Assembly: GCA_002900995.3 (NCBI GenBank)
Contig: PJEW03000026.1
Location: 1 to 52,256 of the forward strand
Direction of reading: 5' to 3'
Source: Ganoderma boninense
Taxonomy: Eukaryota; Basidiomycota; Agaricomycetes; Polyporales; Polyporaceae
DNA length: 52,256 nt
Below are positions 22,991 through 34,611 of the stretch, in pieces (positions within the stretch are counted from its first letter, which is position 1; the number at the start of each line of letters is the position of its first letter). A program made the translations under genes and the position numbers. The notes under the pieces were generated by a model. It did no database searches. It saw only the letters and a list, made by a program, of their open reading frames with translations, and had not been told where the DNA came from.

Positions 22991-23056
22991 GCTCCTGCCT
23001 TAAACGGCCGATTACGCCGTTTATCGCCGTTTATCGCCGTTTTACGCCGTCCTCTG
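22991..23056 (-). repeat. Array of ~10-bp GGCG motifs, right copy, inverted
   Basis: Reverse complement of the array at 586-650, with units such as ACGGCGATAA and ACGGCGTAAA. The agreement includes the flanking GAACCA-GGGG words, so the two blocks share an origin. Confidence 0.6.
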
Positions 23057-23849
23057 CCCCATGGTTCGACTGTTCTCGATTGCAGCGTCTCTACAAGCTT
23101 TAGCGATGATAGGACCCCGGACGATGATACAAAATGAAGAAACACATGCTTTCACCAGCGATTCTTCCGTCGTCCATTCATTCAGCCTAGGTTCCAGGAC
23201 AACAGAAGGCGACGCATTGACTTAATTATCTATCTCGAGTCGCATGACACTCGCTGCCCCCACGTTTGGTTGTGCACATACGAGACGCCTGCTGCGCTGC
23301 CGTCTCTCTGATGCACATCTGTAATCATACGTCAGCCAGCTCAGATATCGACAAGCCCACAGCCCAGCTCCTGCCTCCGTCCCTTGCCCCTGCCCCTCCC
23401 CGGGCCAGTGGCCGCCGCTTGTCCGCTCCGCGGGAAGCCGATCGCCAACTGCGCTCGCCAATCATCCCCGGGGCGTATGCAGCTATGCAGTGCTAATCTA
23501 CCCCCATACAGAGGGTCGTCTGCCAAGATTGACACGGGCGATCTCCACACGTAGCTATCCTAGCAATCCTACAATCCTACGAAAGCTGGTAGAGTGGCTC
23601 GCCCCCAAAGGCATACCTCAACGACGATCCGCCGTTGGGATGCGGTAGAGGATGGAGACCGGCACCCTAATAAAAGGCAAAAGAAAGATGTACATACTGT
23701 CTATCATCTAGGAGGACACACAACTCTGTCAGTGTCAATGACCGAATTCCGCGTCCGTGATCGCAGCCAGCAAATATTGTTACACACTGTACCACCACCG
23801 ACGACCTGTGGCCTGAGTCGTGAAACCTTCGTGGTCATGTCGCGAGGTA
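23057..23849. other. No gene recognised
   Basis: Only short overlapping frames occur. The open stretch at 23594-23890 runs into the MITE starting at 23850 and has no independent support. Confidence 0.4.
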
Positions 23850-24293
23850 CAGTAGACACCCTCTTAACACATACTTCTCATAACGCATAACCCCTTATAA
23901 CGCATAGCTCCGGGCCCTTCCCGACATGGGAAAGGGGGGAAAACGCATAATCCCCTCATAACGCATACGCATACCCTTTTGGGGGCGAAAAAGGCATAGC
24001 GCCCGAGCATAAATTATGCGTTTTACCCTGAAAATCTCGTCACTTTGGGTATATATCTGATGAAAATACCGCTTTAGCGGGCTCAAAGATATTGGTGAGG
24101 TATGTTCGGGCTGCATGGGGCAGTTCTGCCGTTCGTGGGCTAGCCGGGCCTCATGAGAGCGCTCACTTGACGCCGGAGGACCACCTCTAGCCGAAGCGCT
24201 TATAGGGCGCCAAACCCCACATAGCGCATAACCCCCAATAACGCATACCTTTTGACCCTTCCCGAGGGGTATGCGTTAAGAGGGTGTCTACTG
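23850..24293. mobile_element. Pogo/Tc1-mariner-like MITE
   Basis: A 444-bp element with terminal inverted repeats starting CAGTAGACACCCTCTTAAC on the left and ending GTTAAGAGGGTGTCTACTG on the right. The left end is preceded by TA, the usual target of this superfamily; the right end is followed by TC, so one copy has mutated or the boundary is shifted. The interior is made of CATAACGCATA-type repeats, has no coding capacity and is non-autonomous. Confidence 0.65.
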
Positions 24294-24809
24294 TCCACGA
24301 ACGAAAGAAGCGCACCGGCAATTACCAGGCGACTGCGCATGAACATCAGTGATCACTGTAAGTAATGGGACGGACCCAGACGGACCGCAGGAAGCCGCGA
24401 GTAAGCACAATTCACAAATGCCTTTTCCGGCCCCCGGCGGCGGACGCTGGCGCACCGGAAGAGGGTGTTGTTCTGTGTTGTACTGCATGATACTCGGGCT
24501 GAGATCCACTTCGATGCAACCAACAAAAGTGGCCACCAAATTCCAGCCTTCTTCCAAGTGATCACCCACGATAAGTGGCAACCATCACATCCGACTCAGG
24601 GTCCCTCTGCTTCCACTGCGAAAACTCTAGTACTGCGTATACTGCGATGGCTAGCTGCGAGTTTCAGTCTACTCCTTCGTTTGGCCCGCGCGCACTTCTG
24701 CTGCGCAAGCACGTATCAGCGCCTCGGCGGCTGCAGACCTCGCCTTGATAGTGCAGCGAAAATCCTCGGGATATCTGGAACGTTCGGACCCGTCAGCGAC
24801 TTTGCGCGA
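24294..24809. other. No gene recognised
   Basis: Lies downstream of the P450 reading on the minus strand. No coding feature of its own is seen. Confidence 0.4.
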
Positions 24810-26733
24810 TCACCCGCCGAAGGGCACGCACGAAACGAAAGTGTCGGAGCAAACATGCTCTATCTTGATGGGACGACCATCCTCCCCGACAGGAGGCGTG
24901 ATGTCGAAGACGTGCAGGACGCGCGCCACGCTGATGAACACAGTATCCTCAGCAAAATATCGTCCAGGGCAGATCCTGGATGCCACGGGTGAGTATCGTA
25001 AGCCTGGACGAACAGACCGTCATCTAGTACGAGTGTGGCATACCTCCGGCCGTACCCGAATACGAACGCTGACGGGTCCCGCACCGTCTTACTGTCCAGC
25101 TTGCCATCTCTTATGAACCGTTCTGGTCGGAAGACATCCGGGTCGTCGTATACTTCGGGATCGTTCATGCATGCCCTTAAAGGCAAGTCGCTCAGTCATC
25201 CATTTACTCCAGCTCGACAGGATTTGAGTTGGGGTGCGGTTTACTCACCAGGTGCTTGCAAGCAGCATGGTCCCAGCCGGAATGAAGTATCCGCGGAATT
25301 CGTCATCCTCGACGGTCGCATGCGGGATGCCGAGAGGCAGAACCGAGTGCCACCGCATCGATTCTTTGATAATGGCGTTGACGTAGACGAGCGAATCCCT
25401 GTCACCGAAATTGGGCATGCGATGTGGACCGACGACCGCGTCGAGCTCTGCATGGACCTTTCTGAGCACTTCGGGGTGCAGCGACACCCCCAAGAACATC
25501 CCTAGAAGGGTACACAGCACCTTCGGAAAATGCGTGAATCATCTCATGGAATATATGCTGCCCGTGCGTACCGTGTCGGTGCCCGCTGGATGCATCTATG
25601 TGTTGCAAAGCTGAACCCTTCCAGAATATTGCGGAGACATACCTTCGAATATAACGGCGCCCATGTTTTTGATTATCTCCTCGTCTTCTGCAGAAACTGT
25701 GCCGCTTCTAGACATCGTATCGAGTAAATTTGATATTATAGACTGAGTAGCTTCTCCATTCTCCTAGTGAGAGTAGTGATTAACCAACACCACTCTGAGA
25801 GGGATTTTCAACGATAATCAATCAGATATTCACGAACCAGTTTAGCTTTAGCGTGCTCGAAGGGAACGTTCTTCAGCCTCTCTCCCGCTTCTATCCACTT
25901 CTTCCACAACCTCTGCGAGCTTGCGCCGGGGAACCAAGGAGGAATATGCCGAAGAAATGGCAGATATTCGACAAGGAACCTTCCTGGCACCAGGCCATTG
26001 ACAGCACCGGTGACCGCTTCCTCCGATATCTGCACGTATACGTCGTTCTCATCCTTCACGTCAATGTCGTATGCAGTCTTCAGCATCACCGAAGCAAAGT
26101 TACTGTTTCCGAGTCCCCAGGTCATGAAGGTTCAATTGTCAAAGAGGCGTAACAGCTGTTGACTTACAACCGAATGAGCTGGTCCAAGCGCGACGGACTG
26201 TCGAGCAGCATCTCCAGGAAAATGTGCGTGATGGATTCGTGGATATGCCGATGCTGTTGAACTGCATTTTGGTGAAACTGTTGCCAGAAGGCGCGCCGGT
26301 GCCGGCGCCACCAATCTCCGTACCGCATGAACCCGAAGTTCAAATTTGACCCAGACCTGCATACACACAAGACTATTCGTGAAAATACTCAGAGAGCTCG
26401 GGGAAAACTCACAATTCTACCATTGGAGACTGCACACGGTCGGACGTGTTTGCAGTGCGCTTGTCAAGATACTCTAAGATCGCCTCTGCGCTGCCGAGGA
26501 CCACAACAGACCGCCCGAGCACTTCGAAATAAAGCACGTCGCCTTCCATAAACCCGCTCAGTGCTCAGAACGTTTGTCCCTGTGAGAAAATGCAGCGTTG
26601 CTTACCTAGCTCATGGCTGAGATCTCGGTAGCCGACCCATTGTCTAGACCGAGGCATGTTGAACATGTTGCCAACGATGGGGAGACGTCTTGGACCTGGG
26701 GGGCACTGCTGGCTGACTCGTGGCCACACCGGC
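24810..26733 (-). pseudogene. Cytochrome P450, proximal copy, N-terminus not intact
   Basis: Exons recognised on the minus strand: ~26733-26606, 26542-26413, 26356-26168, 26102-25838, 25763-25643, 25585-25572, 25520-25249, 25175-25044, 24975-24810. Family marks: the proline hinge PPGPRRLPIVGN, an I-helix AGTDT coded by the 14-nt exon, a K-helix KESMRWH, a PERF region DVFRPERF, and heme binding FGYGRR then ICPGR across an intron. P450s are heme monooxygenases of the endoplasmic reticulum. The usual N-terminal membrane anchor and an in-frame ATG are missing: the frame upstream of the hinge meets a TGA. Either an unrecognised first exon exists or the gene has lost its start. It is about 0.5 kb from its tandem paralogue. 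Confidence 0.75.
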
Positions 26734-27216
26734 TCTGCAAGTAGCGTAGTACGCCACAGAAGGCTCGTGGCATGTCACAAAGCGAAATCCGGATGGGCCC
26801 TTGCTCAGTTTGCGTTCATGTCGAGTACTTTGCCAGAGAGCCACCTCTCGGAGTTTCAGACTACTTACACGAACCCCTTCTATTTCCATCCTCTTTGGCA
26901 CCTTCTCGTGGCGCCGCCGTCCGAGTCGGAAGAACCGAGAAGGATTCCGTAAAACAGACGAACGCTGGATAACGATGAACGCGGTCAACATATTGGTCAA
27001 AAGTGGAAATTCTCCGCCTTAGAACGGGTGCTGCATTGTCCCCTAATAATTTGCCTGACAGCAGGAAGACAAACCCGTACGAATACATACATGTTCCCCG
27101 CTCACTTTCTTGGGCACGTTGGTCATATGACGTCCTTCTCCGGCCAGATGCTTCGACGTCGCGTTCTCAGGCTCGGTCCTTAGATTGGGAGCGCGCGTCC
27201 ATCGCCGACGCCCGTA
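26734..27216. other. Region between tandem P450 copies
   Basis: The expected membrane-anchor exon of the proximal P450 should lie here, but no in-frame start with a hydrophobic stretch is visible. It also holds the 3' flank of the distal copy. Confidence 0.4.
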
Positions 27217-29263
27217 TCAGTGCCTCAGCCTCAGCTGACCTTGGCGTGATGGTGCAGCGACAGTCCTCGGGGTATCTGCAGAAGGCTCGTCAACTCTAAC
27301 TTCTCCTACCAACTTCAACGAGATGGAAACGCACGAAGCAAGGGTGTCTGACTGGACATGTTCGACCTTAATAGGCCGTCCGTCGTCCCCCAGAGGCGGC
27401 CCGATATTGAATACATGCAGCGCACAAGCAACGCTGATGAACACCGCGTCTTCGGCAAAGTACCTTCCGGGGCAGATCCTGGGTATCGCTTCAGCTTCAT
27501 GTATAAACAGAATAGCATATATGAGCAACGTGCCTCCGACCGTACCCAAAGACGAATGCCGCCGGGTCCCGCGCGCTGGTGTCGAGCCTGCCATCGCGTA
27601 TGAACCTTTCGGGCCGGAAGACATCGGGATCATCGTACACCTCGGGATCATGCATGCACGCCCTTCAAAGAATCAGACTAGATGCTCCATCTCAAACGTT
27701 ACGGAAATGTAAACAGTAAGGCGACGTACCAAGTATTCGCAATCAGAATGGTCCCCGCAGGGATGAAGTACCCGCGAAACTCGTCGTCAGTCACGTTCGC
27801 GTGGGGTAGACCGATGGGGAGAGCCGAGTGCCATCGCAAGGACTCTTTGATGATGGCGTTGATGTAGGGGAGCGAGTCCCTGTCTCCAAAGTCAGGCAGA
27901 CGATGTGGGCCGACGACGGCATCGAGCTCGGCGTGGGCCTTCCTGAGCACTTCAGGGTGCAATGATACGCCTAAAAAGGTGCCCAAGAGCGAACACAACA
28001 CCTTCAGGAAACGTAAGCAGGATAGAGGAGAATGTGTACTGCCTGTACGTACAGTGTCAGTACCAGCTAGCGTGATTGATGGAGATTGAGTCAGCCATAT
28101 CGCGCTTCCAGTGGTGCATAGACACACCTTCGAATGCTACAGCGCCCACGTGTTTGATAACCTCCTCGTCTTCCGAGGAGCTTGTGCCCCGTTGAGCTAT
28201 CCTGGTGAGTAATTTCGCAGTTACTGACTGAGTGGCTTCTCCGCTTTTCTAAGGTAGATGATCAACAACGCGCCAACCAGCAAGAATGGAAGAGTAGCAA
28301 ACCAGCTTAGCCCTGGCGTGCTCGAATGGGACATTGTGGAGTCTCTGTGCGGCCGCCCGCCACTTCGCCCACAGCCTCTGCGATGACGCACCAGGGAACC
28401 AAGGGGGAATGTACCGAAGAACCGGTAGGAAATCGACGAGAAATTTGCCCGGCACTAGGCCTTCCGTCGCGCCGGCGACTGCTTCTTCCGATATCTCCAA
28501 GTAAATGTCGTTCTCGTCCTTGACGTCGATACCGTATGCAACTTTCAGTATTGTTGAGGCGAAGTTGCTGTTCTGCTGGATCACTAGAGAGCGAGCGAAC
28601 GCGGAAGCAAGTGACTCACAGCCGGATAAGCTGATTCAAGCGCGAAGGGTTCTCAAGCAACTTCTCGAGGAAGGTCCTCGTGACGGCTTGGTGCGTCGGC
28701 TGATACTCTTTCACAGCGTCTCGGTGGAAGTGCTGCCAGAAGGCGCGCCTGTGACGGCGCCACCGCGGCCCATAAGGCAGGAAACCGAGCGCTGAGTCCG
28801 ATCCCGTCCTGTATCGGCGGCGTCATTGCGAGAAGCGTGAGCGTCCTCACATAACTCACAGTTCGACCATCGGAGACTGAACTCGGTCGGATGTGTTCGC
28901 GGACCTTTTGTCGAGGTACTCGAAAATTGCGTCAGCACTTCCGAGCACCACGACGGATTGACCCAGCACTCGGAAGTGAAGGACATCCCCTTCGGAAAGT
29001 ACAGTGAGTGCTGAACCCATGAGGGAAGTGCGGCATCGCTCACCCAGCTCACGACAAAGGTCCCTGTATCCGACCCACTGTCTAGCTCGAGGCATGTTGA
29101 ACATATTGCCAACTATGGGGAGGTATCTTGGTCCGGGGGGGAGAGGGCGACCCTGTGCACGAGCTCGCCACCGTGCAATTGAGAGCACATGGAAAACTAC
29201 CGCAACGGATACCACCACCTGTGCCAGGAAGAACAAACTTGTCGCGGCCACTCCAGTCATCAT
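27217..29263 (-). CDS. Cytochrome P450, distal copy, with a +1 frameshift
   Basis: Nine exons: 29263-29044, 28989-28860, 28808-28620, 28567-28303, 28249-28128, 28066-28053, 28001-27730, 27662-27534, 27478-27217. The N-terminus has a hydrophobic anchor (residues ~8-28) and the hinge PLPPGPRYLPIVGN. Further marks are AGTDT (14-nt exon), KESLRW, VFRPERF and FGYGRR joined to ICPGR. The heme-region intron would start with GC where the paralogue has GT. Exon five is 122 nt against 121 in the paralogue: an extra base near 28200-28201 breaks the frame. It is therefore either recently inactivated or carries an assembly error. A heme monooxygenase anchored in the endoplasmic reticulum would be expected; the substrate is unknown. 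Confidence 0.85.
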
Positions 29264-29863
29264 AGGCGAGAGCTGTGGGTGGCAGAGAGAGGAGAAGAAG
29301 ACGAAGTGCTAGTTTAGAGCGTGTGCGTCGGAATAATTCTCCCAGGAAGACAGGGCGATATTAAATGGGGAAAAGGTGCATTGTCTAAGACGCCCAAATC
29401 GCGCCCCAAGAGAAAGAAGGACTGTCGGATCCTGAATATACATCTTCTGCGCCTATACGTTCCTGTAGCATATTCTTGTGGCGTTATCATCATGTGGCTA
29501 GAACTTAGAAGCATACATCGCATGGAAGCCTTAGGGAGGAGGACGGAAACTTGCTCACCAATTTGGGACAGGTGAAGAACAAGACATTTATTTCCCTTCT
29601 TCGCAGAAGGACCCGTGACAAGGATCGGTATACAGATATGCCAGTGTTCATAGTGTATTCGTGAGCTTGGTCCGACCGGACATCATAGGTGCCTATCTTC
29701 TGGGGCGTCATCGGTCCTTCGTCCGCGTTTCACGCCTTCAGAGCGGAATAGCAGCGCCATCACCACGTCTGAGACGCTCCCAAGCTCTTTCGGCGGCTTC
29801 TTTCATAGCACTCGTCACCATTGGGTGCACTAGTATGTGTGAGTGAGTTGAAACTCTCAAAAC

Positions 29864-30112
29864 TCAGTATTTTGCTGGTGCCAAGTTCACCTTGTACCCC
29901 GGTGTCACAGTGTGCTGCATGTGCTCTTCCTCCCTGTTTGTTCCCGATGTCAGTACCGCATTCCATTCGTAAGCAATTTCCAGAGACTTACCACTGAAAT
30001 ATGCGATGCAGTCGAGGCATGCACGACTCGGTGCTTTCATTGTCAGTAGGGCTCTGATAATCTCAAAAGAACTTCTTCCCCCCGAGCTCGTGCTAATGCG
30101 TACCACTTTCAT
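29864..30112 (-). CDS. Small hypothetical protein
   Basis: An open frame of 82 codons ending TVTPGYKVNLAPAKY. A possible donor (GTAAGT) near its middle suggests that the true product skips an internal segment. The strong C-terminal motif and basic start look protein-like, but there is no domain I can name. Confidence 0.3.
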   Translation of the reverse strand: MKVVRISTSSGGRSSFEIIRALLTMKAPSRACLDCIAYFSGKSLEIAYEWNAVLTSGTNREEEHMQHTVTPGYKVNLAPAKY

Positions 30113-30749
30113 GCTCCTTCAGCTGGTCTCCCCGCTCATGTGTCCTAGCTGGCAATCATCGACGCAGACCGACGCCTTCCATCACGACCGGGACTAGACA
30201 GACAGATAGTCGGCCAGACATGAGCAGAGAGCATTGGATGGAGGCAGGTGAGGACCAAAGGTGGACTGAAAACGGTCAACTTGCTCGGAACTTGGTGCGA
30301 GGTGGGCAAGCGCCGATCAGGGACGTCACCCCGGTCACGCCGAAGGTCACGCAGTCCTCTGCGCGCTTACAGGCGTTCGCCAATTTCCTCCTGCCCAGCG
30401 GCCGATGAGTTTGCACGACGACTGTCAGCTAGCCGTTCTCTCCTCGGGCACTTGTGATCTTCAATTAGTCTCTCTCCGATCACACTAGGCCACTCAAGCA
30501 CTCTCTGCCGTACATTATGGTTGGACTAGCTCGGCCTGTTGCCAGCGAATTCTAGTCGCCCAGTTCGAATCTCGATTCAGGGGGATTGGGACTCGGACTT
30601 CAAGCATCACAGATGATGCGACCATCTGGAGCTGGCTCATCTGTCTGGAGAGAGCTGGGCAGAATACTGGTGCCATTTTGCTACCCCGTCCTCACCAAAC
30701 GTGCGCACAACTCGAACCTCCAAATGTTCTTCCTCGCCATGCCATGCCC

Positions 30750-31440
30750 GACGCACAGGAGAAGGCCCAAGCTGAGCTGGATGCCATCATCAGACCGGTC
30801 GCCTCCCCGAGTCCAGCGACTCGAACTCGCTGGTGTACATGAACTTGAACGCCGTCATCAAGGAATTGTGGTGAAGGCACACACTTGCTCCGCTTGGAGT
30901 GGCGTACACAGCAACCGTCGACGACGAACTGTGCGGGTGCTTTATCCCTACGGGCACTTTCGTATCGGCCGATATGTGGCGAGCACAACCACAGGAACTA
31001 TCTAGATGCCGTGTTGACCGCGTCTCGTACCTAGGGCTTGCATGCACAACTCAGCAGTCTACGAAGACCCCTCGTATCATGTTTCACCCGGAATGCTTCA
31101 CCCGAGATGGCAGGCCAGACTCGCCTGCCCTGGATCTCATCCTTTCGAACCTCGGCTTCGGGTAAAGGTGTGTCGGCAGTTGGTCATCCTTGTGTGTTTG
31201 TAAGGTCGAAGATATAACGCTGACACAAATGGTTATGGTCTTAGGATCTGCCGAAGGAGATACTTCGCGTTAGTGTCGTTATTCGTCCACCTCGCTTCGG
31301 TCCTCCAGGGGTTCGACATCCCGCTGCCCCTCGATAAGAACGGCCGCCTCATAACCGTCTGCCACAGTCAATTGCCCGGCCTGGTGCCGTGCGTGCCTTC
31401 ATGTCTTGCAAGAACTGCGTTAGTAGCACCCTCTGCTGTT
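30750..31440 (+). pseudogene. Cytochrome P450 relic
   Basis: Fragments in shifting plus-strand frames follow P450 order: EKAQAELDAI near 30757, a K-helix NAVIKELW then stop then RHT (stop 30872-30874), VDDELCGCFIPTGTF, FHPECFTRDGR and RICRRRYFA. The heme Cys remains, but the Pro-Gly after it is changed to Arg-Arg. The stop falls where the ExxR arginine should be. At least one frameshift separates the YEDP and FHPE blocks. The N-terminal half is absent. It lies opposite in strand to the two P450s upstream and has clearly been dead for longer. Confidence 0.75.
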
Positions 31441-31974
31441 ACAGGTACCTGGAGGGTCCCTGTCGGCAAACCGTCGACCATGCTCGATGAAGATAGCACC
31501 ATTTATCATGGCGCGTGTCTCTTCAACTTACTGGAGAAATGGCTTACTGGACAGACGGTTGAGATTCTGCCAGCCGTCCCATCCCGATTGCCTGCTGGCG
31601 ACTGCAGCGCGTCTTGCTTTGCTTGTCGCTGCTTCCCTGCTCATTTCAAAGACTTACTTCTCTGTTTTGTACTCGTCTTCTTATATATCAATGCATGGAC
31701 TGTTACAAGGTGCGATATTGAAGATTCGTGACATCGGGGCGGGTCCGACTTTGTTTAACAGATCATTCCAGCTGGGTGAGCAGGAAGGTGGAAGCAGTTT
31801 ATTGCACCGACGAGAGGAACCTTCATTAGAAGTCAACTGTGGTACCAAAATTGTTACAGTAGTCTATGAGGATGCCAGAAGCACTGCATCCAAGGTCCCA
31901 CAAGCGTGACCATTTGAATGTGCTCAACCCGGAAATCATGAAAACGCTTGTCATGCCTCGCAGGACAAAAAGGC

Positions 31975-32046
31975 TGGACGTTAAGGGGTTTGAACCCTTG
32001 ACCTCACGCATGCAAAGCGTGCGCGCTACCACTGTGCCAAACGCCC
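31975..32046 (-). tRNA. tRNA-Ala (anticodon TGC)
   Basis: A 72-nt minus-strand cloverleaf. The acceptor GGGCGTT pairs with AACGTCC (one G-T), discriminator A. The anticodon stem CACGC/GCGTG closes the loop TTTGCAT, and the T-arm AAGGG-TTCAAAC-CCCTT pairs perfectly. The D-stem has one mismatch. There is no intron and CCA is not encoded, as expected for a nuclear eukaryotic gene. Confidence 0.93.
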
Positions 32047-32217
32047 ATGCAAGTCGTTACTTTGTCATCAATAACTCTGACTGTCAGAGATTGGCATATA
32101 TAAAACAGACGCATCCTACATCCCGAATTTTAACGCAAGCACAAACGCAGGTATTACAATGTACACATCGTATCGAGTCGTATCATGTCGTATCAGGCTC
32201 AAAGTACACACCAAACT

Positions 32218-33604
32218 CTACTCGTGTTCTAGCGCAGCGACGATCCCGTACGCCGCAGCCGCAGCCGCGCCGCCAACCATGAGCGTGCTGAGCGCACCCC
32301 ACACGTATCCACCAGCCCCAGTCACGCGCGCCTTGACCGCGCCAAAGAGCAGCAGCACGACCCCAGTGAGCACGCACGAATAGATGAGCGCGATGTGGGC
32401 GACGGGCTCGAAGAAATACGGCAGGAGCGGGATCAGGCCGCCGACGAGGTACCCCATCCCGATCGTGAACGCGGACGTGTACATGCGCAACGCGGGCACC
32501 TCCTCGAGGCCCTCGCCGAACTTGAGCAGGAACGCCGTGAGGCCGACGTTGCTCGCCCACCGCAGCTGCTCGCCGCCCTCCTCCGCGATGAGCGTCGCGT
32601 CGCTCGCCCCGCGGCGAGAGGTGGCAGGACCGTCGCCGTCGGTGGTGACCTCGACGTCGCGGAGCGCGGCGGCAACCTGGCGGGACGTCTTCTCGTCGAC
32701 GCCGACGGGGCCGAGCACGGCGTGCACCTCGCGCTCCATCTCACCGTCGCAAGAGCGGTAGACGCGTGCGGCGGTGACTTTCTGCTGGTAGCGGTAGTGG
32801 TCGCGTTCGGCTTGCGAGGCCAGGAAACCGCCAATGCCCATCGATATCGCGCCGGCAATGAGTTCTGCAATGCCACCCAGGATGACAAGCTTTGACTCGC
32901 CGAGGGATGAGAGGCCGGCGGTAAGCGCGAAGGGGACGGTAAGGCCGTCAGAGAGACCAATCACACTGCGGGTTTGGAAAAGAGGTGTTAGCGCACGTTC
33001 GGCGAGGGTGAACATCATAGACGCCCAAAGAATCATGGGAAAGGACATGATGTCGACAGTGGCGCGGAAGAAACTCGATCATCCAAAGCTAGTTACAAAA
33101 CGGCGCGACGCGATTGGACAGCAGCGGTTGGATCGAATAGATCTGGCAGCGTAACGTACTGACGCAGATCATTCAACCGCCGCCGTGCGCCTCTGGGTGG
33201 TCATCCGCTGTTCCCCCCTTGGCCGGCGACGACGCGCAACAACGACAACGACAAAAAAGAGTGAATGCAGTGAGAGGGGATGGGCGACGTAATGCGCGTT
33301 GTGTTGCGCGGAATACGGAAGACCGCCGCACCAAAATACACTGGAACGAAGGCTGGGAGAGTACTCACACATCGCGGACAACGTCTGGGTTGATGAGCGT
33401 ACGCTCGTCTTCGCCTTTCAGCTCTTTGCAGCATACTCCAGACCTCCGGAGCTCGTGGCGGTCGCATTTAGCGGGAAGGGGTGCAGGCTGTGAGCACGCC
33501 GACTCGTTGATAGACCATACGGGTGGCTTGTTGCTTCCCAGGGTATCGGAGCCCCTGCGGTTGGGCAAGCGCACAGAAGGAGCCGAGGTGGAGGCGTCGG
33601 ACAT
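32218..33604 (-). CDS. CCC1: CCC1/VIT1-family vacuolar iron/manganese transporter
   Basis: Exons 33604-33369 and 32965-32218, joined by a long 403-nt intron, give 327 residues, close to the usual ~320 of fungal CCC1. After a hydrophilic N-terminus comes the signature ERTLINPDVVRDV then VIGLSDGLTVPFALTAGL, then the second membrane span with GGIAELIAGAISMGIGGF and the cytosolic loop with its Glu-rich metal-binding region (residues ~120-210). Three C-terminal spans follow, including GMGYLVGGLIPLLPYF. The family imports Fe and Mn into the vacuole to prevent metal toxicity. The splice junction falls in the most conserved motif, so the joint is secure. It looks intact and resident. Confidence 0.95.
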
Positions 33605-33951
33605 AGTGATGGCGAACGAGGAAGCTGGGTGAAGGTGTGAGATCAATGAAAGGCGGGGGGTGGTCCGGCGGAGAGGCAAGGATGAGGGGGTGAGGTAAGG
33701 TGGGCAATAACTTGCCGGCTTATAGCCGCGCAGAGAATTAATGGCACTTCGTTGGAGCTTCGGCTGCGTTCTGGGAAGGCTGACGTAAGGGGGCCTCCCA
33801 TTGGCTCCCGCGCGATTTCGTCAGGTCCACTTTGGCAGTGCGCCCTACCGCAGGCTCGGTGTGCAGGCGTGAGGCTGACAATGCAATATGGCGGTTCTTC
33901 GTGGGCAGGAAGGAGAGCGAGACAGCCGAGGTCCGCAGTGGTGGAGACTAA

Positions 33952-34611
33952 GGCCCTGTTCAGCTCGCGTACGAACGCTCGGTACTTTCAGTTTTCCGCC
34001 GTTCCGATGGGCTCGGACGGCGCTTAATTCCCTAAACAAGAGGACGTGACTCGGGAAGCCGGTCTCTCCTTGCCGGTGTGACTGGGACCCACGAGCGAGG
34101 CGGCGCGTGAGCCTCGCGATCAGTCGAGTCTGCGCGACATCAGTCTCAGTGAATGAGCTCTGGTCAAAGAAAAGGGTGAAACCACCCCGATACATGGCGC
34201 GCTACCATCAAACAAGACACCAAAACATAATAATGGGCTTTCGGGGAAAATAGGGCTTACCTGAGCTCGCGCGATGGATGTTCCACTCTCAGACGCTTGG
34301 CGCCAGGTTCCCTTGGACTACGCTCGCTTCGCTGCGCAAATATGACAAGCTGCGTGCCAATAGAAAACACCCAAAAGTTGTGCCTTTTTACCATATGTCA
34401 TTCTTATGGCTCTGAATCCTTACACGGGGTCCTTGAGACAAGAGACTGAGGATGCCGCCAATGGCGCGAAGGACTACGCGCAGAGCGTAGCGGGTGCGTC
34501 ACGCCAGGTCACTTCATGTCACCATCAGTCACATCATTAAGTAAGGCCGATCGCCTCGGAACGGCGGAATACCGAAAGTACCAAAAGTTCGTTCGCGAGC
34601 TGAACAGAGCC
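33952..34611. mobile_element. Tourist-like (PIF/Harbinger) MITE
   Basis: A 660-bp element with inverted ends: GGCCCTGTTCAGCTCGCG on the left and CGCGAGCTGAACAGAGCC on the right, with similarity continuing inward for about 60 bp (CGGTACTTTC and TTCCGCCGTTCC). It is flanked by TAA on the left and TTA on the right, in line with the TWA target of this superfamily but mismatched at one base. No coding capacity. Confidence 0.6.

Larger units (their letters stand above)
586..23056. mobile_element. Putative large composite mobile element (hypothesis)
   Basis: The block is bounded by inverted ~10-bp motif arrays (586-650 and 22991-23056) and carries a GC-rich minisatellite inside each boundary (776-1907 and 21690-22480). 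It holds eight intron-rich genes, one with transposase-like motifs (5929-8118), another with a GRF-like zinc finger and AT-hook (15967-17767). Part of its content (genes X and Y) recurs at 48397-52256. What I see is the inverted arrays and the recurrence of X and Y; mobility is inferred. No target-site duplication could be identified, so the ends are uncertain. Confidence 0.35.

Noticed and set aside
31826..32032. Small frame ending in a tRNA-like sequence
   Set aside because: It overlaps the tRNA-Ala gene and is its read-through translation.
32183..32960. Other long frames overlapping the CCC1 gene on both strands
   Set aside because: They are shadows caused by high GC at third positions. 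The CCC1 frame alone carries the family motifs and consistent splicing.
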